Shown in pieces: positions 57,060-64,000 of a stretch of DNA of 64,000 nucleotides; positions within the stretch are counted from its first letter, which is position 1, and each line of letters begins with the position of its first letter. The notes under the pieces were generated by a model. It had not been told where the DNA came from. It saw nothing but the letters and a program-made list of their open reading frames with translations, and searched no databases. The position numbers and the translations under genes are program-made. This stretch comes from JBKPNX01 sp046732855 (GTDB lineage: Bacteria > Pseudomonadota > Alphaproteobacteria > Geminicoccales > Geminicoccaceae): positions 1 to 64,000 of the forward strand of contig JBKPNX010000062.1 in NCBI GenBank assembly GCA_046732855.1, given 5' to 3'.

Positions 57060-57692
57060 ATGCCGCGCATGAACGCGAAAGGAATCAGTGTTGTCCTCGT
57101 CGCCATGGCTGTGCTGCCCGTGGCGGTTGCCTGCACGGGAGGCAAGCCCGAGCTGACCGCGACGAGCGCGGGGCGGCAACCGGTCACCGAGTCGTATCGA
57201 ATCGGGCCCGGCGACCGGCTGCGCGTGTTCGTCTGGGGCAACCCTGGGCTGTCCGACGAGGTGCCGGTGCGCCCCGACGGTCGCATCTCGACGCCCCTGC
57301 TCGAGGATGTGGTGGCCGCGAACAAGACGCCCGCCGAGCTCGCGCGGGAGATCGAGCAGAAATTGAGCGCGTACGTGGCGGATCCGCTGGTCACGGTGAT
57401 CGTGACCGACTTCGTCGGCCCGCTGACCCAGCAGGTGCGGGTGGTCGGCGAGGCGACGCAACCGCAGGCAATCCCGTTCCGTGACGACATGACCATGCTG
57501 GACGTGATGATCGCGGTCGGCGGCCTGACCGAGTTCGCCGCTGGCAATCGCGCGACCCTCGTGCGCACTGCCGCCGGTCAGGAGGAGGAATACCGTGTGC
57601 GCCTCGACGATCTCGTGCGCGACGGCGACATCTCGGCCAACGTGGCGATGCGTCCGGGCGACGTGGTGATCATCCCGGAGAGCTTTTTCTGA
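57060..57692 (+). CDS. Polysaccharide export lipoprotein, XrtA/PEP-CTERM type (Wza-like)
   Basis: A 210-residue outer-membrane export protein. The signal sequence ends in the lipobox VAVAC at Cys25, so it is a lipoprotein. ESYRIGPGDRLRVFVWGNPG is the polysaccharide export domain, VRPDGRISTPLLEDVVAANK follows, and an SLBB domain contains QVRVVGEATQPQAIPFRDDM and TMLDVMIAVGGLTEFAAGNR. It ends VAMRPGDVVIIPESFF. Such proteins form the outer-membrane channel of the XrtA-linked polysaccharide system. An ATG at 57069 is an alternative start. Confidence 0.9.
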   Translation: MPRMNAKGISVVLVAMAVLPVAVACTGGKPELTATSAGRQPVTESYRIGPGDRLRVFVWGNPGLSDEVPVRPDGRISTPLLEDVVAANKTPAELAREIEQKLSAYVADPLVTVIVTDFVGPLTQQVRVVGEATQPQAIPFRDDMTMLDVMIAVGGLTEFAAGNRATLVRTAAGQEEEYRVRLDDLVRDGDISANVAMRPGDVVIIPESFF

Positions 57693-57790
57693 GCCCCGCG
57701 CGCCGGTTGCACTTGAGTCTACCCGTGCAGCGCGCCGCGAGGGCGAATGATGCATTCTCCCAGCCGGAACGTGTCAGAACGTCAGGCAGC

Positions 57791-58102
57791 GTGTTGACCA
57801 TTTCCACGGGTGATGGCGCCAACGCGATTTGGCGCCTGCCTAAGGGGGTGTCGCTGCTCTGGCAGTGGTGGGACGAGGACGAGGTCATCGTGTTCAATCG
57901 CGCATCCGGGCAAACCCATCTCCTCGATGCTTTCTCGGCTGCCGTGCTGCGGCAGATCGCGGCTTTCCCCAGCACGAGCGTCGAGCTACGGCAATACTTC
58001 GCGATTGGGTTACGGCTCGACGAAGCTGTCCTGAGCGATCGTCTTGACGCGGTCTGCCGGCGCTTCGATCAGCTGGGTCTCGCCGAGCCGGACGTGCCAT
58101 GA
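57791..58102 (+). CDS. PqqD-like peptide chaperone of the HPr-rel-A system
   Basis: About 103 residues from a GTG at 57791; a longer frame opens at 57707. The core SLLWQWWDEDEVIVFNRASG, QTHLLDAFSAAVLRQIAAF and LSDRLDAVCRRFDQLGLAEP is a PqqD-type winged helix. In HPr-rel-A clusters this gene precedes the HprK-related kinase, whose ATG overlaps its stop by four bases. Its partner peptide or protein is not known. Confidence 0.75.
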   Translation: MLTISTGDGANAIWRLPKGVSLLWQWWDEDEVIVFNRASGQTHLLDAFSAAVLRQIAAFPSTSVELRQYFAIGLRLDEAVLSDRLDAVCRRFDQLGLAEPDVP

Positions 58103-59040
58103 ACGTGGGCGACATGAGCCTCGAGCGCTTCGCTGCCGCCCTCGCCGGCGAGGGGGTGGCGATCTGCTGGGGCCCGTTCGTATCGCACATCGTCAGCGGG
58201 CTGCCCGAGCTCGCCGCCCCCCTGCACCTTCTTTACGCCGATTGCCGGATCGAGCCGCCGGGCGGCATCTGTGACTTCCACGTGTGCGTGCGACCGCATT
58301 CGCCGCGCCTGCCCCGGTCCAAACAGCGGGTCGAGTTCCTGCTGGACGGCGCGCCGCTTTTCCCGCCGTTTGCCCGTCGGCAGGTCCTGCCGATGCTGGA
58401 GTGGGGCCTCAATGCTTGCGTCTATCGCCTCGCTCATCAGTTCCTGATCATTCACGCCGGCGCGGTAGAGCGCTCGGGCCTCGCTCTCCTTCTTCCTGGC
58501 TTACCCGGAGTCGGTAAGAGCACCTTGTGCGCAGCGCTGGTGGCGTCCGGATGGCGCCTGCTGTCGGACGAGCTGGCGCTGATCGATCCCGCCAACGGAC
58601 GGGTGCAGCCCCTAGCTCGTCCGATCTCGCTTAAGAACGACTCGATCGAAATCATCCAAAAGCTCGACCCGAAATCGACCTTCGGTCCGCCTGCGATCGA
58701 CACGCATAAGGGTAAGGTCGCGCACGTGCGGCCGCCGGCCGACAGCGTTCGCCGTTGCTTGGAACCTGCCTGCCCGCGCTGGATCGTGACTCCCGAGTTC
58801 GCACCCGCCGAGCCTTTGCGCCTTGCGCGGATGTCAAAATGCTCGACCTTCATCAGCCTCGGCGACAATTCGCTCAATTACGAGATCTTGGGCGAGACCG
58901 GGTTCCGCACCATGGTGCGCCTGGTCGACCAGTGCGACTGTTACGCCTTGACGTATGACTCTGCGAGCCAAGCCATCGGCGTGCTGGAGGGCCTCCTCCG
59001 CGAGCCGGCGGAGGAGCTTCGTGCAGCCGTTGCCGGCTGA
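58099..59040 (+). CDS. HprK-related kinase A
   Basis: A 313-residue protein of the HPr(Ser) kinase superfamily. Walker A is LPGLPGVGKSTLCAALVASG (Lys140), and WRLLSDELALIDPANGRVQP follows as the HprK-like catalytic loop. It lacks the HPr-binding layout of true HprK and belongs to the HPr-rel-A group in exopolysaccharide loci. Its substrate is unresolved in the family. The start overlaps the PqqD-like gene (ATGA) and the nucleotidyltransferase gene starts within its last 20 bp, so the trio is translationally coupled. Confidence 0.87.
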   Translation: MNVGDMSLERFAAALAGEGVAICWGPFVSHIVSGLPELAAPLHLLYADCRIEPPGGICDFHVCVRPHSPRLPRSKQRVEFLLDGAPLFPPFARRQVLPMLEWGLNACVYRLAHQFLIIHAGAVERSGLALLLPGLPGVGKSTLCAALVASGWRLLSDELALIDPANGRVQPLARPISLKNDSIEIIQKLDPKSTFGPPAIDTHKGKVAHVRPPADSVRRCLEPACPRWIVTPEFAPAEPLRLARMSKCSTFISLGDNSLNYEILGETGFRTMVRLVDQCDCYALTYDSASQAIGVLEGLLREPAEELRAAVAG

Positions 59041-60103
59041 TTCCGAACTGCTGCTGGGGCTCCTGATCAGCCCGGCGGCGATCGCGGCGCTGACCGAAGC
59101 GGAGTGGGGCCAGGTGCTGCCGCTCGCGCGGGCGAGCCATCTGCTCGGGCGACTCGCGTCGGAAGCGCAAGCGCTTGGCCTCACCGAGCGCCTGCCGTGC
59201 CGGGTCAGAGGCCACCTCGATGCCGCGGCCGCGGAGGCCACCCACAACGAACGAACCATCCGCTGGGAACTGAATCGGATCGAGCGCGCGCTGAGGCACC
59301 TCGACGTTCCGATCCTGCTACTCAAGGGCGCGGCTTATGTCGCCGCCGGGCTGCCCGCGGCCAGGGGTCGCTCTGTCAGTGATGTCGACATCATGGTGCC
59401 GCGCACCGCGCTGGACCCGGTCGAGACCGGGTTGGAAGATGCCGGTTGGCAGCGCATGAAACTCGACTCATACGACCAGCGCTATTACCGCACCTGGATG
59501 CATGAGCTGCCCCCGCTCTGCCACGGCGAGCGAGGCACCATAGTCGACGTGCACCACGCCATCCTGCCTCCCACCGCGCGGCTAAAGCCGGACCCCGCCA
59601 AGCTTTGGACAGAGGCCAGGCGTCTGGGTGGCAGCAGACTGCATGTACTGGCGCCACCCGACATGGTCCTGCACAGTGCGGCGCACCTGTTTCATGATGG
59701 CGACCTGTACCGATCCCTCAGGGACCTGATCGACATCGGTGATCTGCTCGGGGCGTTCGGCAGACAGCGAGGCTTCTGGTCCGACCTGGTGGCGCGCGCT
59801 CAGTCTCTCGATCTCGGACGTCCTCTGTTCTATGCGCTCCGGTATGCACGGCGCCTGTTGGGTACGGCTGTTCCTGATGAGGTCACGACTGCCGCCGGAG
59901 CCCATGCACCACCGCGGCCCGTGCTGTCACTGATGGACCGTTTGGCGCCGCGCGCCCTCGTCCCCCGGCCGAGAGAGAAGGTCGAAGACGCCCTAGGATC
60001 GTGGCTGCTTTACATGCGTTCCCATTGGCTTCGTATGCCGGCACGAGTCCTCCTCCCCCATCTTGGGTACCAAGCTGTGCGCCGCGGCCTCGGCGGGCGA
60101 TGA
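59021..60103 (+). CDS. Nucleotidyltransferase family protein (NTP_transf_5)
   Basis: A 360-residue protein from a GTG with an excellent GGAGGAG upstream. NVPILLLKGAAYVAAG-like sequence (94-110) is followed by GRSVSDVDIMVPRTALDPVE, with Ser120, Asp121 and Asp123 forming the catalytic motif of minimal nucleotidyltransferases. LHVLAPPDMVLHSAAHLFHD and DLIDIGDLLGAF are family segments. It completes the HPr-rel-A trio. The target of nucleotidyl transfer is not known. Confidence 0.85.
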   Translation: MQPLPADSELLLGLLISPAAIAALTEAEWGQVLPLARASHLLGRLASEAQALGLTERLPCRVRGHLDAAAAEATHNERTIRWELNRIERALRHLDVPILLLKGAAYVAAGLPAARGRSVSDVDIMVPRTALDPVETGLEDAGWQRMKLDSYDQRYYRTWMHELPPLCHGERGTIVDVHHAILPPTARLKPDPAKLWTEARRLGGSRLHVLAPPDMVLHSAAHLFHDGDLYRSLRDLIDIGDLLGAFGRQRGFWSDLVARAQSLDLGRPLFYALRYARRLLGTAVPDEVTTAAGAHAPPRPVLSLMDRLAPRALVPRPREKVEDALGSWLLYMRSHWLRMPARVLLPHLGYQAVRRGLGGR

Positions 60104-60130
60104 CGCGGACGATGGACCGCGCCCTGCCAG

Positions 60131-60403
60131 TCAGATCCCCAGCATCCGCTTGCACTCGCGGAGCGCGTTGTTGGCCTGCGGCTGCTTGCCTGCGGAAATG
60201 ATCATCTGGAGCCCGAAGGGCGCACACAGGGAGGTACCGAACGAACGGAGTGCCTGAGCCTGCGCCAATTTGCTGGGTACGGTCAGGATCACAGGCGAGA
60301 TGGCCACCGCCCGCAAGATGGCGCGCCGACGGCAGTCGGGGAGAGCACTGCCGTCCGGTTTGTGCTCCTCTGTCGGGCAATCCTCGAAGCGGGAGTCGTT
60401 CAA
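60131..60403 (-). CDS. Small protein with a twin-arginine-like N-terminus
   Basis: A 90-residue protein on the opposite strand to the polysaccharide genes. RRRAILRAVAISPVILTVPS (residues 26-45) resembles a Tat or membrane-targeting signal, and the tail ends NNALRECKRMLGI. Small proteins of the form RRALLR...PVI.TLPS occur in PEP-CTERM/HPr-rel-A loci, from memory. The start is uncertain. Function unknown. Confidence 0.55.
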   Translation of the reverse strand: MNDSRFEDCPTEEHKPDGSALPDCRRRAILRAVAISPVILTVPSKLAQAQALRSFGTSLCAPFGLQMIISAGKQPQANNALRECKRMLGI

Positions 60404-60741
60404 GCGGATGCTCTTTCAGATTGATTCGAGGCGGCAAATCAAGAGTACACGGACGTACTCCAACTAGCAAGCTGGCCCCATGAGGCATTACGTGGATTTA
60501 CTCTCTAGCTTCTCCTGGATTGGTCCCCATACCCAGGCATACGTGTAGTGCTCCAGGGATGAGCGGACCTGTCGGCCTTTCGGGAAACCGTCCGAGTGGG
60601 CGAGCTCGAATGTCTGATAAAGCTCGGCTTTCTACTGCCTCCTGATGGCAGGCGTGTAGGGAATGCGGCACAGAACGCCTGTCGTGACGGACCGGGGTGA
60701 GATCAAGTAGGATCTCTGGAAGGCGTCGGGGAGGTTTGGTG
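60404..60741. other. Intergenic region; nothing recognised
   Basis: About 340 bp between divergent small genes. Weakly AT-rich blocks at 60405-60470 could serve as promoters. GGGGAGG at 60729-60735 is the ribosome site of the next gene. Confidence 0.3.
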
Positions 60742-60936
60742 ATGCGCAAACTGTCGGGGCTGCTCCTGATCGTGCTGGGCGTGATCGCGAACAATCTCGT
60801 CTATCTTCAGGATCTCTGGCTCGGCCAGGGGCACATCTCGCTCGACGGCTGGCGCGCCTACGCGGGCCTGCTGGTCAGCATCGCGATCATCCTCGTGGGC
60901 ATGGTCCTGGTCGCGCGCCCTCGAACAGCCAACTGA
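60742..60936 (+). CDS. Small two-helix membrane protein
   Basis: A 64-residue protein with two hydrophobic segments: LSGLLLIVLGVIANNLVYLQ (about 4-23) and AGLLVSIAIILVGMVLVARP (about 41-60). GGGGAGG lies eight bases before the ATG. I do not recognise the family. It lies between the HPr-rel-A genes and the chain-length protein and may be part of the envelope machinery. Confidence 0.68.
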   Translation: MRKLSGLLLIVLGVIANNLVYLQDLWLGQGHISLDGWRAYAGLLVSIAIILVGMVLVARPRTAN

Positions 60937-61154
60937 CCCGGATCGGGGGGCGCGCAGGGGCGCCAACTCTCCGATAAGGTGAGCGGGACCAGCCGAGCCG
61001 GGCGATTGGTAGTATTCGCCCGCGGCTGCTATGCTATGGTAAATGGCGGTGCGTCGGGGGTGCGCCCGCGGCATGGGGCCGGCGGGACGACGCGGCATGA
61101 GACCGGGCGCTGCCGAGGGCACCGGGCTGGCGCCGAGAGTGACAGCGACCGAGC

Positions 61155-62714
61155 GTGCACGAACTCTACGCCCAGTTTCTTCACCTCCTGAATGCGGTTT
61201 GGCATCGCCGCTGGGCTGCGCTGGGCGCCAGCTGGCTGGTCGCGCTGCTCGGCTGGGCCCTCGTGGTGGCGCTGCCCAACACCTACACCTCGAGCGCGCG
61301 CATCTTCATCGACGCCACCAGCATCATGAAACCCGTGCTCGAGGGTCTGGCGATCGACTGGGACCTCAACCTCGATCCGGAGGTGATGAAGCAGACGCTG
61401 ACCACGCGCGCGAATCTCGAGCGCGTCGCGCGCATGACCGACCTCGACCTCACCGCCACCACGCCCGACGCGATGGAGCGTCTGCTCAACAGCCTGCGCA
61501 GCCGCACCTCCTTCGTGAACGAGGGCGAGTATCTGCTGAGGCTCAGCTTCACCGACCCCGATCCGGCGCGCGCCCAGCAGATCACGCAGGCACTGACCGA
61601 CGTCTTCCTGGACGCCAACCTCGGCCACAGCCGCGAACAGATGGAGAATGCCCAGGCGTTCCTGGACCGGCAGATCGCCGACTACGAGCGCCAGCTGGGC
61701 GATGCCGAGAAGCGCTTGGCTACCTTCCGGCAGCAGCGCCTGAGCACCTTGCCCAGCGAGGAGAACTACGAATTCCAGACGGAGCAGCTGCGCGACGAAC
61801 TCGCCGAGGCCGAAGCGGGGCTTGCGCGCACCAAGGCGCTGCAGACGCGCCTGCGCGGCGAGCTCAGTGCGGGGCCCACGTCAGACACCGCCCTGCAGAT
61901 CTTCGAGACGGAGCAGGCGCTCGAGCAGTTGCTGATGAACTACACGGAGCGGCACCCCGACGTGATCGCGTTGCGGCGCAAGCTCGCCAGCCTGCGCGGC
62001 GACGCCGGGACGCCCTTGGACGGCAAAGCCGCGGGCCAACGCGCGAGCGGAGGCAGAGCGCGAGCATCCTTGCCCTTGGTCGACTACGAGCAGATCAAGT
62101 CACAGCTCGGCGAAGCCGATGCCCAAGCAGCGGTATACAGCGGCCGGGTGGACAGCGTGCGGGCCCGTCTCGCCCGAATGGAAGAGCGAGCGGCCCAAAT
62201 TCCCGGTGCGGAGGTCGAGCTCGCCAAGCTCACCCGGGACTACGACGTGCTCAAGGTTAAGCACGGCGAGCTGCTCGCCCGCAGGGAGCAGGCCAAGCTC
62301 GCGCAGGAGAGCGAAGCCGGTACCGACCGGATTAAGTACCAGATCGTCGAACCGCCGCGCGTGCCGGTAGCTCCAGATGGGCCTTCGCGCAGCGTTCTGA
62401 TCTCGCTGGTCCTGCTCGTCGCCCTCGCCTCTGGGGCGTCGTTCGCTTTCATCCTCGTCCACGTCAACGAGTGCTTCTCCGATCCCGCGCAGCTGCGGCG
62501 CGCCTTCAACTTGCCTGTCCTGGGCACCGTGTCGGCGGTGCAGTCCGCTGGACAGCGCACTTGGCGCATGGCCGAGGTGTCCACCTTCGCCGGCGGGTTC
62601 GCGTTGCTCGCCATGGTCTACGGCGTGTTCCTGCTGACCGATGCGCGCATCGCGTGGCGCGAGCTCGTACCCGCCGAGCTGATCAGCGCATTTCACGACA
62701 GCATGCGCAGCTAG
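61155..62714 (+). CDS. Polysaccharide chain-length determinant, XrtA type (Wzz/GNVR)
   Basis: A 519-residue inner-membrane protein. Membrane helix 1 is ASWLVALLGWALVVAL (about 25-41), then SSARIFIDATSIMKPVLEGL (Wzz domain). A long periplasmic coiled-coil follows (about 170-400, for example QTEQLRDELAEAEAGLARTK), with ELAKLTRDYDVLKVKHGELL (GNVR region) near its end. VLISLVLLVALASGASFAFI and a third helix (GFALLAMVYGVFLLTD) close the protein. It controls chain length and export with the kinase that follows. The start is GTG. Confidence 0.9.
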   Translation: MHELYAQFLHLLNAVWHRRWAALGASWLVALLGWALVVALPNTYTSSARIFIDATSIMKPVLEGLAIDWDLNLDPEVMKQTLTTRANLERVARMTDLDLTATTPDAMERLLNSLRSRTSFVNEGEYLLRLSFTDPDPARAQQITQALTDVFLDANLGHSREQMENAQAFLDRQIADYERQLGDAEKRLATFRQQRLSTLPSEENYEFQTEQLRDELAEAEAGLARTKALQTRLRGELSAGPTSDTALQIFETEQALEQLLMNYTERHPDVIALRRKLASLRGDAGTPLDGKAAGQRASGGRARASLPLVDYEQIKSQLGEADAQAAVYSGRVDSVRARLARMEERAAQIPGAEVELAKLTRDYDVLKVKHGELLARREQAKLAQESEAGTDRIKYQIVEPPRVPVAPDGPSRSVLISLVLLVALASGASFAFILVHVNECFSDPAQLRRAFNLPVLGTVSAVQSAGQRTWRMAEVSTFAGGFALLAMVYGVFLLTDARIAWRELVPAELISAFHDSMRS

Positions 62715-62791
62715 CCGGACGGGAAGCTTCGGCCTTGCATCGATCAGCCTCGCCTGGAAGCAAATCCGATGGCGGTCGGGCCGGCTCGGTC

Positions 62792-63712
62792 GTGGAGCGC
62801 GCGATCGCTAAGATGAGCGCGCTCGCGCGCACCACACGGGCGCCCCCTGGGGTCGGTCATCTCGAGCCGGCCGACGGGCCGGTCAGCCCCGTCTTCGCTC
62901 CTTCCGAGCCGGTCCGCCCCCGCAGGCGCCCGGCGCGCGACCCGGGCGCGTCCAAGGTCGAGATCGATGCTAGACGACTGGCGCGCGCAGGGATGTTCAC
63001 ACCGGGCAGCAACGTCAACCGGACCACGGAGGAGTTCCGGCTGATCAAACGCGCGTTGCTGGAACGTATCGACAAGGCTCGGGCCGAGGGCGCCGCCAAT
63101 GCCAATCTGGTGATGGTGACGAGTACGCGCGAGGGCGAGGGCAAGACCTTCGTGGCGCTCAATCTGGCCTTCAGCCTCGCCGCCGAGCGGGACCACTCCG
63201 TCATTCTGATCGACGCCGATCCGGCCAAGTCGTCCGTCGCCCAGTTTCTCCAACTACGGGTCGAGCACGGCCTCATCGACCTGCTTCAGGATGACACGCT
63301 GGAGCTCGAGGATGTGGTTCTGGCGACCTCGATTGAGGGCCTCTCGATCATCCCCGCCGGCCAGCACCATGCCCTCTCCGCCGAGCTGCTCGCCAGCGAC
63401 CGCATGGGTGCGATCCTGCGCGCTGTCTGTGTCGCCGCGCCGCATGGCATCGTCATCCTGGATGCGCCGCCGGTGCTGGCGACGAGTGAGCCGAGTGCGC
63501 TGGCCCGCCACGTGGATCAGACGGTCCTGGTCGTGGAAGCTGACAAGACCAACCGCGTAGCGATCATCGAGGCGCTGAACCTGATAGGCATCTGTCCGCA
63601 CATCGGGCTGGTGCTCAACAAGGCGCGCTTCCGCTTCGGCGCGGTTCGGTTTGGCGCCTACTACAAATCCTACTATAAGCCGGGCAGACGCCATTCCGCT
63701 GCCCTAAGTTGA
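62792..63712 (+). CDS. XrtA-associated bacterial tyrosine kinase (BY-kinase)
   Basis: A 306-residue cytoplasmic kinase, partner of the chain-length protein. NRTTEEFRLIKRALLERIDK is the coupling helix region. Walker A is STREGEGKTFVALNLAFSLA (about 111-130), Walker A' HSVILIDADPAKSSVAQFLQ and Walker B PHGIVILDAPPVLATSEPSA. The C-terminus FGAYYKSYYKPGRRHSAALS carries a tyrosine cluster for autophosphorylation. The GTG at 62792 gives the ERAIAKMSALAR start typical of the family; a later ATG at 62813 is the alternative. Confidence 0.88.
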   Translation: MERAIAKMSALARTTRAPPGVGHLEPADGPVSPVFAPSEPVRPRRRPARDPGASKVEIDARRLARAGMFTPGSNVNRTTEEFRLIKRALLERIDKARAEGAANANLVMVTSTREGEGKTFVALNLAFSLAAERDHSVILIDADPAKSSVAQFLQLRVEHGLIDLLQDDTLELEDVVLATSIEGLSIIPAGQHHALSAELLASDRMGAILRAVCVAAPHGIVILDAPPVLATSEPSALARHVDQTVLVVEADKTNRVAIIEALNLIGICPHIGLVLNKARFRFGAVRFGAYYKSYYKPGRRHSAALS

Positions 63713-63720
63713 CGGCCGCG

Positions 63721-64000
63721 ATGTACGCCCAGTTCTACGGACTTCGCGGCCTGCCGTTCCGCCTGACCCCGGACAGCCGCTTCTTCTATCCGAGCCGGAT
63801 CCACAAAGGAGCGCTGGCCTACCTCACCTACGGCCTGCAGAAGTCCGAGGGCTTCGTGTTGATCACCGGCGACGTGGGCACCGGCAAGACCATGCTCGTC
63901 GACTACCTGTTGTCGGTGATCGACCGGGAGCGCTACCGCACCTGCAAGATCCTGACCACGTACCTGGCGCCGGACGATACCGTCAAGCTGGTGGCTAGCG
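63721..64000 (+). CDS. XrtA-associated ExeA/GspA-like ATPase (3' end outside window)
   Basis: The first 93 residues of an AAA-type ATPase: MYAQFYGLRGLPFRLTPDSR, FFYPSRIHKGALAYLTYGLQ, then Walker A in FVLITGDVGTGKTMLVDYLL. This is the standard start of the general-secretion ATPase found in PEP-CTERM/XrtA exopolysaccharide clusters. It starts eight bases after the kinase stop, so it continues the operon beyond the window. Confidence 0.88.
   Translation, partial: MYAQFYGLRGLPFRLTPDSRFFYPSRIHKGALAYLTYGLQKSEGFVLITGDVGTGKTMLVDYLLSVIDRERYRTCKILTTYLAPDDTVKLVAS

Overview
The window reads as one contiguous piece of a GC-rich chromosome, most likely from an alphaproteobacterium (Rhodospirillales-like or an uncultured relative). 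The pointers are a class I lysyl-tRNA synthetase, a fused malic enzyme/phosphotransacetylase MaeB, a homogentisate operon carrying the MBL-fold / flavin monooxygenase / DUF2783 trio, and a PEP-CTERM/XrtA-type exopolysaccharide locus with HPr-rel-A genes. The taxonomic placement is inference from gene content. Both ends cut genes: a sensor kinase on the left and a secretion-type ATPase on the right.

Layout. 1-5.5 kb (minus strand): a TorS-like sensor kinase, then a tandem array of three periplasmic binding-protein genes with an exact 1221-bp period, the third broken by an internal deletion. 5.5-12 kb: a HicB/HicA toxin-antitoxin pair with hicA frameshifted, isovaleryl-CoA dehydrogenase, MgtE, MaeB, tRNA-Leu(GAG) and LipB. 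12-14.2 kb: a non-coding stretch with 26-27 bp tandem repeats, then a methanethiol oxidase/SBP56 gene. 14.2-19.4 kb: a two-gene TIR plus nSTAND-WD40 unit that looks like an antiviral or conflict system. 19.6-27.7 kb: a pair of nucleoside-type ABC permeases without their ATPase, AhcY plus a MetF-like protein, a HAD hydrolase, and a 71-residue Trp-rich protein in front of a B12-binding radical SAM enzyme. 28-29.4 kb: two unrecognised proteins sharing an N-terminal FSGRxNPxW domain. 29.7-38 kb: LysRS, RsmB, PurH, a non-canonical RTX-like repeat protein, DUF1272, OsmC and NUDIX proteins. 38-41.5 kb: a second array of three binding-protein genes (plus strand, 1140-bp period), the first with a 3' frameshift. 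41.5-46 kb: a PhoD fragment, CoA-transferase, crotonase-family protein, helix-hairpin-helix protein and rhomboid protease. 46-51.5 kb: a MarR regulator divergent from hmgA-fahA-MBL-monooxygenase-DUF2783. 51.6-53.3 kb: a three-gene HigB/HigA-like module with an unknown third gene, lower in GC. 53.6-56 kb: asparaginase, a COG0523 GTPase and its small partner. 56-64 kb: FkbM methyltransferase and the XrtA/HPr-rel-A polysaccharide locus.

How the genes work together. Three metabolic themes are visible. One is amino-acid and acyl-CoA catabolism: Ivd, CoA-transferase, crotonase, and the HmgA/FahA tyrosine route under a MarR repressor with a clear palindrome in the shared promoter. A second is methyl and sulfur metabolism: AhcY, MetF-like protein, methanethiol oxidase. 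The third is envelope polysaccharide production: export lipoprotein, chain-length protein, tyrosine kinase, ATPase and the HPr-rel-A trio. The accessory content is substantial. The items most worth follow-up are the TIR/nSTAND-WD40 pair, the Trp-rich peptide with its radical SAM enzyme, the FSGRxNPxW proteins, the HigBA-plus-third-gene module, and the six binding-protein paralogs, each array carrying one damaged copy.
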